Positions 55,955 through 64,000 of a DNA stretch of 64,000 nucleotides are shown in pieces (positions within the stretch are counted from its first letter, which is position 1; each line of letters begins with the position of its first letter). The DNA is from Dryomyza anilis (lineage: Eukaryota > Arthropoda > Insecta > Diptera > Dryomyzidae): the NCBI GenBank assembly GCA_951804985.1, contig OX638135.1, positions 69,609,333 to 69,673,332 on the forward strand, in the 5' to 3' direction. A program made the position numbers and the translations under genes. Under the pieces are notes generated by a model. The model searched no databases. It was not told where the DNA came from and saw only the letters and a program-made list of their open reading frames with translations.

Positions 55955-56865
55955 CTGCCCTCCAAATAAATCTGTTCGTCCCGAACAGATGTTAGTCCTC
56001 TCTCTCTCTCTGTATTGTGTCAACATTTCTAAATGTACGACTTTCATTTTTTGTCTGACGCCAGTAGTATTCTGAATCCGATACACAATGTCATTCATCC
56101 TTTTAATTATCTGGTATGGTCCTTTCCTGTGTCTTTGCAGCTTAGGGTTTAACAATTTCACTCGTTGCTGGCTACAAAGCATCTGCTTGCTTAAGAGAGT
56201 TTGCTCTCAAGTCGTATCTGGACTTCATCTTATCACTTGCAATTTGTATACTCTGCCTTAAAGACTGATGTAACTCGTCTCGGTCTTCACTTTTCTTGCC
56301 CAAAACACTTTCTGGAATCGCCTTTTACACATCCATGGCAGTACGTTCGCAATGTGCTCCTACGTTGTATTGATTAATCTTACCGCAACTTCTGACGGGT
56401 TTTATTTTTGCGGATACACATTGCTTACATCTGTGAATCCAATATGCGACTGACTTCTGATATCCGACCGAATAGAAATGTTTTCTGACTTCTTCAGTTT
56501 TATTAATGCTCATGTGACATCCATTGGATCCACAATGGGATTTCAGTACTATCGCTTTTATTTTTGACTTGGGAACAACAATCAAATTTCGTACAGGTCT
56601 GCCATTTTCACGGTACAAACAACCATTATGTAGCTTCAGGCTTTGCCACTGCGCCCAATAAGCCCTGTTTATTGGACTGTTGGATGCTAACTCTTTCCAT
56701 AATGGCTTTCTTTGTTGTTCCTTGAACATCCTAATTTTTGCGATGTCAGGGTCCTTCTTTTGATCATTTCGTATTTTCTCAATACTCCATTGATAATCTG
56801 GCACGACAGCCAATGAACGAATGTGCACTCTATATTCTATTATTTCAGCTGTATTCTGTAAATCG
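55955..56865 (-). pseudogene. Gypsy-C integrase remnants
   Basis: 56828-56325 has the segment before integrase (YQWSIEKIRNDQKKDPDIAK) and the zinc-binding domain (HCGSNGCHMSINKTEEVRKH, HRCKQCVSAK). It ends where the catalytic core should start. 56182-55955 gives the C-terminal domain (HRKGPYQIIKRMNDIVYRIQ, KMKVVHLEMLTQY); the frame then runs through the polypurine tract into the LTR. The D,D,E core between them is missing. Confidence 0.85.
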
Positions 56866-57672
56866 GTCTCATGTTGTTACTGCCAAACTTCGGCTGCGCC
56901 TCCTTTCAGGGCCACAATAAGCGCTGCTACCATGTCTTCATTGTTTCATCGATTACTTGCAGCCGTGGTCTCAAATTGCAGCTTGAAAATGTTGAACGCT
57001 GTGGTTCCATCGTAAATCGGCGACTTTAACCTTGTACCACTGACAACATGTTGTGAGAGTCCAACTCGTGCAAATCTTTCTTTATTTCCTGGATTTCTTT
57101 GTCTATACCATTTTCTAATCTTTGTATTTTATCATCAACATCATTTATATGCGCTTCAAGTTCGTTTACTTTGCCATTGAGTGTATTGGAAACTTTCAGA
57201 AGCTGTTTCGAATGTTCTTGAAGCTGTTTGGATTTTCCATGAAGTTTCTGCTCTATTTTATTGGAATTCTCATGAAATTCGTTCTTCATGTCTAATTTCA
57301 GTTAGAATTTTCTAGAAGTTCCGGTTTTAGTTGATTTGAATTTTCTTGAATCTTCTGTTCCATTTTGTTGGAATTTTCTTGAAATTGTTTGGAATTTTCT
57401 TGAGTCATTATCTGAAACTGTTGCTGCATAGCTCCGATCAACTGGCTCATATCAAAAACTTGAGTATCCAGATTTTTCTCAGTATCCAGATTTTTCGATG
57501 ACGGTGCTGCAATTTCTACTTCAAAATCGTGCAGTGCGATATCACTATCTTGGGCCGCAAATTCTTCCATCAGACGCCTCTGCATCTCTACTTTCGTACC
57601 AAAAATTGGAAGATCACTATTCGCCAGCTCTTTCTTCAGCAGGTCGACTTTAAGTTGATTAAATTTAATCAT
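56866..57672 (-). pseudogene. Gypsy-C gag N-terminus, copy 2 (SAP-like domain, coiled coil)
   Basis: Frame 57672-57298 starts MIKFNQLKVDLLKKELANSD and PIFGTKVEMQRRLMEEF, a SAP-type helix-extended-helix stretch (residues about 1-42). A glutamine/asparagine-rich coiled coil with ENSN-type repeats follows. After a break near 57297, frame 57289-57026 continues the coiled coil (SKQLLKVSNTLNGKVNELEA). 57025-56890 adds SPIYDGTTAFNIFKLQFETT, a Ty3/gypsy gag motif, before the large deletion. SAP domains usually bind nucleic acid; that role here is inference. Confidence 0.82.
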
Positions 57673-57681
57673 TTTGTATCA

Positions 57682-57699
57682 CAATCCCACTTGACACCA
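57682..57699 (-). other. Primer-binding site of Gypsy-C copy 2
   Basis: Minus strand TGGTGTCAAGTGGGATTG, one base inside the 5' LTR. Confidence 0.75.
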
Positions 57700-57700
57700 A

Positions 57701-58250
57701 TGTTACGAAAATTCAGTTTACGGAAAACTGTTCTACAAGTACGTATCACTGGATTGTGTACAAAATAAAAACATGTTTGATTTAAATTATAACAATTAAC
57801 TTTATTAATTCACTTTAATAAACAACTTTACTAATAACAAATTCTGCATCTCCACAATTTAACTCGACATTATTCCTACACGAGACGCACTCGACCACTT
57901 TCCAATCACTATTGAAGTGCTGTGCCTCAGATGCGTCGGCCTTGTATACTACAGCCATCAGTTCGACAAGTTTGGTCAAGCTTCGAATTCTTTCGAGAAC
58001 CTTCTACTCGTTTTGTGAATGACGCATGCTATTGGCATCTCATTCGCACTCATGTGTTTTAATGTGCTGAACTTAGATCTCTTTCTCGCACATTGATCAG
58101 TACGCTGAAAGATCTTCCGTCTCTTTCTAATACATTGCTTAGTGCGCTGAATGATCTTCCGTCTCTTTCTAACACATTGCTTAGTGCGCTGAAATGTCTT
58201 GCGTCTTATTTATTATTGTTGATTGCTTGCACAGTGGAGCAAATTACCTC
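57701..58250 (-). repeat. 5' LTR of Gypsy-C copy 2
   Basis: Starts TGTTACG at 57701. It contains two extra internal repeats of CTTCCGTCTCTTTCTAA(C/T)AC (58107-58180). The last 11 bp of the LTR are missing. Confidence 0.88.
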
Positions 58251-58828
58251 AATATACAATATGTTACAAATTTATAATAATTACAATTTGTGATTTTTTG
58301 TTTGGAATACAAATTTTTTGGCGCACGAATGTTTTAATGAAACGATCGTTTCGTAATTCGAGTAATGCTTTTTTTGAGTTCGGGTCGCAAAAAACAACAA
58401 TTTTTACGAAAAAAAAGTTCGCCAAATTAACTAAATTTAATCATTTTTTTGTTTTTGTGTGTGGGTCGGGTAATTTCGTCACCAAAACTTTTCGCAGTCC
58501 TTTTTATTAAAGGCTCTTTTGGACCAAATGTTCGGATGGTGGATTTAAACATAACAAACTTTGTTACCTTAGTGTCCGAGTGGTGGATCGAATGTTTGAT
58601 GTAAATTGGGTATTGAGTGTATTTGTTGTAGAAATCCCTCTATCGTCTTCTGGAGAAGTAATGTGTTGAATTCTTTGTTGTTGTGAGTTTGTGTTGATTG
58701 TGATTTGTGTGTTTAATTGATTATGTTAAATTATTTGTATTTATTTTCTCAGGGCCGATTGTTTCGTTGACGAGTCGTAAGTGTTTTGTCGTGTCGACGG
58801 GTTGTTGTTAAACTTTCATATTTTATCT
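58251..58828. other. BEL/Pao-associated non-coding sequence, right of Gypsy-C copy 2
   Basis: Continues the host repeat, with repeat E copy 2 at 58625-58720 and GTCGTGTCGACGGGTTG near 58785, which echoes 50332-50350 and 63880. No gene. Confidence 0.5.
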
Positions 58829-58911
58829 TTTTTTTTACAAATTAACCAACGCTCAGGGGATGCCCCCTATTCATGCAATGCACAGTGTTGATTGTAAGAA
58901 GGGATGATAGG

Positions 58912-61380
58912 TTAAATGGAGGGGGGAAAGATGGAGTAGTGTCGGTGAATGTTTGTTTTGAACTTGCCAATATCAAAAATGTCGGGAAAAACGGTCGCAG
59001 GGAGATTGTTCCACAAACGTGTCGTGCGACTGAAGAACGAATTCTCTCTATAATGCGTGGTTCTGTTGAGAGTCGAGTGGACTACGAAGGGGTGGGCTTG
59101 GTTTGATGCCCGAGTAGAACGAGAAAACACACGACCTGGTAGAATCAGGCCATGTATTTCACTCGAACACTTACCGTTGTAATACCTATAAAACAGGCTT
59201 ACACACCCAACGGTCCTTCGGTGCTCAAGAGAACCATTAGACGTTTTCATCCCCTATTAAATATATCGCACGTTGTTGAATTCGGTCCAGGAACTCCAAG
59301 GAGGATTTGGAAGCTCCTGCCCAAATGTGCGAATTGAATTCCATTTTAGGCCGTATATAGGTAGTGTAGACAGTGCGTAGGTCAGCAGGAGTGAAGTATG
59401 TTTTACACCGTTTTAAAAAACCGAGGCACTTGGCCGCTTCTTTCGACACATTAAATATGTGATCATTACAACGGAGATCACATTGAATTGATATGCCCAG
59501 AACGTCAAGAGCAGCTGACTGCGCAATATGCACAGCACCCATATTGAGGGGTGGGAGTGGTGAATCCATTCTTTTGTGTGATAACAGACAACATTGGGTC
59601 TTGCTGGCATTAAAATCTACTCTATTTGCAACACCCCACTCGGAGATTGATTTATGGTCATTAATGAACGTGTCATTCATATTGCGTCTTTTACTCTCAA
59701 TCTCCAAAGAGTTTGGGCGCTTGTTGAACGAGTATGAATGACAAATGTTACTGTCGTCTGCAAAGGAATGAATTGGGTTCTGGTCAATGACAGAAGGTCA
59801 ATGATAAATACCAGAAATAGGGACGGGGATAGGACGGAACCCTGCGGAACTCCAGAATTGATGGAATGTTGTTCTAAAATAATACCATCGCAACTCGTAT
59901 AGAACGACCCTGGATAAAACTCGATATCCATCGAGTAAAAGATTCACCGAAACCAAATGCAATAAGTTTTGAAACGAGGGCTTTATGCCACACTCGATCA
60001 AAAGCCTTGGAAATATTGAGAGCAACAGCCTTACTCTCCCCGAAAAGGTGAATACAATTATTCCACTTTTCGGAGAGGACCGCTATCAAGTCACCTGTGG
60101 AAACCATATTGACGGTCACTGAGCAATTCGTTGTGCTCAAGATTGTTCACAAGGTGGAAGTTAATTACTCTCTCCATTACCTTGGAGAGTGCAGAGCATA
60201 TTGCAATGGGTCGGTAATTGGCAGGGTTCGTAGTCTCGCCCTTTTTCGGGACTGGCTGGACATTGGCAACCTTCCAACAAGATGGAAAAACTCCTGTCGT
60301 GTAGGAGATGTTGAAAAGGTTACGCAACGGGCAAGCCAGCGTTGACGCGCACTTCTTCAACACATTGGCCCAGAGGCTTTGTTAATGTTGAGGTTTGCTA
60401 AAACCTTTTTAACTGCCCGAGTTTGAAAATGAATTTCCGGCATTGCAGAAGAAACAAAATCGACGACGGGCAGTAGTTGATTACTATCTGGGAGCGTTGA
60501 ATTATTTGCAAATAATTCTGCCAAGAGATTAGCTAAAACCTTTTCAACTGCCCGAGTTTGAAAATGAATTTCCGGCATTGCAGAAGGAACAAAATCGACG
60601 ACGGGCAGTAGTTGATTACTATCTGGGAGCGTTGAATTATTTGCAAATAATTCTGCCAAGAGATTAGCTTTATCAACCGGGTCAGTGAAGGCCTGGCCAT
60701 TCATAATAAGAGTTGGAGTAGACGATGTCGTCTGATTCTTCACCCTTTTTACAAATGACCAGATATTTTTACTACCACTGTGGTAAAGTAGGACTTTTTT
60801 GCGCGCGTTTTGTTCGTGAAGAAACTTTACGCGCGAGATCACGGCATTACAGCGATTCCTAGCATGTATGCGAAGTCTTTCTGTGTCAGCATTCTTGTTA
60901 GAACGCCAAGTCTGAAAGGCTTCCTCTTTCGACCTGACTGCAATCCTGCAAGTCTCAGTAAAGCAAGAGTGGTCTGAAGGACAGCATACCTAATAAAATA
61001 ATATTTTGTACCATTAAAGCCGCGGCATTTATGTCTCTGTCAGCGAAACACAATTTCCAATTAAAGTTACGAAAAAATCATTCATAAATTGTATTAAATT
61101 CGCTATCCGACATACTATGTTGTTGCTGCAGTTGATACGCAACGTCACTCCGCATAAAAAGAGCAAGGCCCCTATGGGCAGAGAATAATGGCATTAGGTG
61201 ATAACCAGGTATTTGAAAATCCAGTGGATCTGCACCCTCATTAACCTGGGTCTCACCTAGTGCCATTATTTGTGGCCTATGGATGGACACATACGCATAT
61301 ACCGAGAAAAAATTCTCCCTTAGCCCACGAATGTTGCAAAAATCTATGCGAAACTTTAAAACAGACATACATACTACCAA
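58912..61380 (-). pseudogene. LINE copy B ORF2 (endonuclease and RT), frameshifted
   Basis: 61380-61078: endonuclease start (FRIDFCNIRGLRENFFSVYA, MALGETQVNEGADPL, HRGLALFMRSDVAYQL). 60842-60357: linker before RT with an in-frame duplication. 60363-59677: RT in several frames (NPANYRPIAICSALSKVMER, ALNISKAFDRVWHKALVSKL, NSGVPQGSVLSPSLFLVFII). The catalytic ADD region lies near 59750 between frames. 59707-59237: RT thumb (KTQCCLLSHKRMDSPLPPLN, IRPKMEFNSHIWAGASKSS). 59250-58912: C-terminal segment (HSTLNRTTHYRENSFFSRTT, RLWNNLPATVFP). Not functional. Confidence 0.88.
60398..60667. repeat. 135-bp in-frame tandem duplication in LINE copy B
   Basis: Units 60398-60532 and 60533-60667 differ by a few bases. 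The length is 45 codons, so the frame stays open and the peptide LLAELFANNSTLPDSNQLLP appears twice. Copy A has one unit. Confidence 0.93.
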
Positions 61381-61739
61381 GGCGCGGCAGTTGAAACAAA
61401 CAAATGATAGCGTAAGTCAAGCCGTGGTGAGTGTTAGGCAACTCAGCAGGCAGCGCGAAACCGATTCTATTATGTGGTTGTTGTTGTTGAATTTTTATTG
61501 TTTGTTTTATTTATTTGGTGTTTATTTTTCTTTTCAGTTTTTTATGTAAATTATTATTAGTTTGTGTTTTAATTTAATTTTGTTTTATTTCGTTGTTATT
61601 TTTTTATGTTGGGCGGTTACATTTGAAACACATTTATACTAAACGACGGACGGAAAACGTTAAAAAGACAACGGCACATCCGTCCTCCATAAGTGCGTTG
61701 ACGCTACTACTACGTAAACAAACGGTCTCTAAGGGTCAG

Positions 61740-62290
61740 TGGACTGTATTTGGGTCGTAAATTCTTGGGTTATAGCAGCTGCACTTGTACTGGGTCTTGT
61801 ATTTAATTTTGACTCCGGGTTTGAGTTCAGATGTAGAAGTGAATGATGCCTTTTTCCACATGTCTGACACTTACACTTGTCAGTACAATTTTTAATGCCG
61901 TGAGTGATTGCACAATCCTACGTTTCTCACGACATCGAGTCTTTCATTCACTTTATGGCTATGAATTTCGAGCACTCAAGGAAAGTGTGCTGGGCTTTGC
62001 ATAATCGGCAAAGGTCCTTTTCAAATTCCGATTGGGTTGGCTTTGCAAATGTGGGTCTTGCATCTGTATTATGTGTGGGTTCAAATGCGCAATGGGTCCG
62101 TAGGTTTATTACATAGTCATTTATAGACTTTGCAGGTTCCTAATGGAACTACCTGATTCTAATTTAATTGCGTGCAAATTGAAAATGGTCTTTAATTACG
62201 CATTAATTTGCATCCGTTTATTCTCATATTGACCATGCTAATGGGAATCCATCATTAGTGAGCGGAGCATTTTTTACAATATACAAGAAT
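61740..62290 (-). pseudogene. BEL/Pao gag C-terminal half, third copy
   Basis: Minus strand 62290-62100 matches the gag segment of the palindrome arms (52190-52375). 62060-61740 encodes cysteine/histidine motifs LCRLCKAQHTFLECSKF and KCQTCGKRHHSLLHL, typical of BEL/Pao gag ends, then STSAAAITQEFTTQIQ. Frameshifts occur near 61900 and 62090. Here no RTE LINE interrupts gag, so this is the empty-site version. Confidence 0.75.
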
Positions 62291-63440
62291 ATAAGAAATT
62301 TTTATCGGTTGCTTTGGGGTCTCCATTATTTCTTAAAGGGAAGAAATACAGAGTATATACTCACTGTATCCTTTAGAATATTTATTCTTGAGCTTATTTT
62401 GATCCACATCAGGACTGTCTGGTTCACTTCGTACAGAATGATACGAAGTTTGGAAATTATCATACAGAAAAGTAAGCTGATTCCGATGAAAATCTAAGGC
62501 ATGAGGTACTAAATTTTGGGTAAGGTCTCGCAAATAGGTTGCTCAAATTCAATAATATCGTTTCCGAATTTAACAAATGCTGTCAGAGCCGCCATCTCTT
62601 TTATTGTTTTGAATTACTGAAATAATTTAAAAACCTTGAGAAAATCTCAAACAATTCTCTAATAAATGTTGGGTCTGGATGGCTTAATTAAAAAAAAATC
62701 TTTTTAAATTAACAACGGTTTGCAATGCTTTTACAGAAAATAAATTTGAAAAATTCACAAACAATGTATAAATAAATTTTATGTTTGGTTCAATGTGATT
62801 AATCTTCAAAAAATATTTCGGATCATCACGGTCGTATTTATTTTTTTCAGAAAAAATCTGAAAAAAAATTTAAAATTTTAATAAAAATAAATAGAATTAT
62901 TTTTAGGTGTGTTTGGGTTAACAGCAATTATTATTACCAACGAAACGTACTTAGTTAGTTTTTTTTTTAATAAAATTTCAAAAAATTTTAAAAATTTTGT
63001 CTTTGGGTCACAATTGGTTACCTTTAAAATTTTATTTAATGGTAAACCGGATGGCAAATAAATTTTTTTAGCGCAGCTTTTTGAGTCGGAATTTGCTAAA
63101 AATCAAAAATATTTTTTATAAAAATTCGATTAAAGAACTAATTTTGTAAAAAAAAATTTTAAACTTTATTTAAAAAAAATCAATTAATTGATTTTGGGTC
63201 GCTATGGGTTCAGCTTTGAAAAATATTTTTGATTAAAAACGGTAATTTTTTATAATAATTTTTTAAAAAAATATCAATAAAAATGTTTTTTTTTGTTGTC
63301 AAAAATCTTGAATGTGGGGTAAAAAGGTTCAATATTGCTTTATAGGCAATTTCCAAAATATATGGGATAATGTTTTGGTTCCCACGCGTAATTTATAAAA
63401 TCTCAAGAAAACACTTTTTTAGTGCACAGTGTGGCAACCC
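62291..63440 (-). other. BEL/Pao leader and LTR-like sequence, third copy
   Basis: 62540-63190 follows the right-arm sequence 52590-53190 closely (GCTGTCAGA(A/G)CCGCCATCTC, AATGTTGGGTCTGGATGGCT). 63190-63430 continues past the point where the palindrome arm stops and matches 47480-47780 in reverse. 62291-62530 is unique. No gene. Confidence 0.6.
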
Positions 63441-63928
63441 TATATACACTTGACAGCAGCGCTGTTTTATGTGAATGTATTAGTGTTTATTTGTTTTATG
63501 AGCAAATAAAACAAATAAAAACAAACGAGTGCAGCAGCCAGTTGCTTGCTGCAAACAGTTAAAACATGAAATTTGGTATACTTATCAAGCAAAATATATT
63601 ACAAATTTATAATAATTACAATTACAATAAACTGTGATTTGCAACAAAAAACACTTCGTCAAATTAAATAAATTTAATCACTTTTTTTGTTTTTGTATGT
63701 GGGTGTTGAGTGTATTTGTTGTAGAAATTCCTCTATCGTCTTCTGGAGAAGTAATCTGCTGAACTCCTTGTTGTTGTGAGTTTGTGTTGATTGTGATTTG
63801 TGTGGTTAATTGTTTATGTTAAATTATTTGTATTTATTGTCGCTGGAGCGATTGTCGCATTTACGGGTTGTTAGGGTTTTGTCGCGTCGACGAGTTGTTG
63901 TAAAACTTTTTATATTTAAACGAGTGAT
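63441..63928. other. BEL/Pao-associated non-coding sequence with repeat E copy 3
   Basis: 63480-63620 matches 55310-55430. Repeat E is at 63717-63810. No gene. Confidence 0.5.
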
Positions 63929-63957
63929 ATAGATATATATATGTATATATATATATA

Positions 63958-64000
<43 letters not shown>
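63929..64000. repeat. (TA)n microsatellite at the window edge
   Basis: TA dinucleotides with a few substitutions, running to the end of the window. Confidence 0.95.

Larger units (their letters stand above)
55433..58250 (-). mobile_element. Ty3/gypsy element Gypsy-C, copy 2 (internal deletion)
   Basis: 3' LTR 55433-55954, integrase remnants, gag N-terminus, primer site 57682-57699 and 5' LTR 57701-58250. The gag capsid, protease, RT and RNase H are deleted at about 56870-56890, and the integrase core is deleted as well. Flanking sequence on both sides is the same BEL/Pao-associated repeat (ATATATTGTAAT on the left, ATGTTACAAATTTATAAT on the right, continuous at 63590). Confidence 0.9.
58829..61690 (-). 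mobile_element. Jockey/CR1-like LINE, copy B
   Basis: Reads from a 5' untranslated region (about 61685-61400) to a poly(A) stretch (T run at 58829-58838). Unlike copy A it keeps its 3' end. Endonuclease, linker, RT and a C-terminal region are all recognisable but frameshifted. It lies between BEL/Pao remnants on both sides. Confidence 0.85.

Noticed and set aside
1..64000. Host protein-coding genes, rRNA genes or a novel defence-type gene cluster
   Set aside because: Every frame above about 100 codons could be assigned to a LINE, Ty3/gypsy or BEL/Pao element or to the antisense of one; no exon-intron pattern of a host gene stood out.

Overview
This is a repeat-dominated stretch of a eukaryotic genome, most likely an arthropod and probably a higher fly (Diptera). 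The reasons are strong AT richness, long (TA)n runs, LINEs of RTE-, R1- and Jockey/CR1-like types, Ty3/gypsy and BEL/Pao LTR elements, a hobo-like hAT terminal repeat, and a short element carrying a repeat motif that I recall from Drosophila genomes. I see no host gene, rRNA or functional tRNA gene. Every substantial reading frame belongs to a mobile element, and nearly all are broken. Clade names are judged by eye from protein motifs.

Layout. 1-1180: RTE-type LINE remnant. 1177-14996: Ty3/gypsy element 'Gypsy-A' copy 1 (minus strand), interrupted by a solo LTR (1842-2377) and two terminal-inverted-repeat insertions (4639-5352, 12553-13281). 14997-19949: 'Gypsy-C' copy 1 (minus), truncated by Gypsy-A and itself interrupted by an R1-like LINE (16551-18703) that carries a tRNA-derived SINE. 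19950-22743: Jockey/CR1-like LINE copy A with a second SINE type inside. 23600-28310: dispersed repeats, a hobo-like hAT insertion (24118-26918) and another SINE. 28329-46728: 'Gypsy-B' (minus); its 3' LTR contains a 74-bp tandem array into which the complete Gypsy-A copy 2 (28941-42201) is inserted. Copy 2 in turn holds a TIR element, a LINE fragment and a SINE.

47476-53400 is dominated by a large palindrome: two 2.55-kb arms (47780-50329 and 50652-53201) around a 322-bp spacer, made of BEL/Pao gag with an RTE LINE inside. 53736-54811 is a foldback-type element. 55433-58250 is Gypsy-C copy 2 with both LTRs and a large internal deletion. 58829-61690 is LINE copy B (minus), and 61740-63900 is another decayed BEL/Pao copy.

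The window therefore records several layers of insertion, and many layers can be ordered from target-site duplications and from empty sites in sister copies. The points most worth checking are the near-perfect palindrome (real inverted duplication or assembly fold-back), the two SINE families, the non-autonomous DNA elements with clear ends, the A-rich 4-kb region downstream of pol in Gypsy-A, and the near-identical but equally disabled integrase block shared by its two copies.
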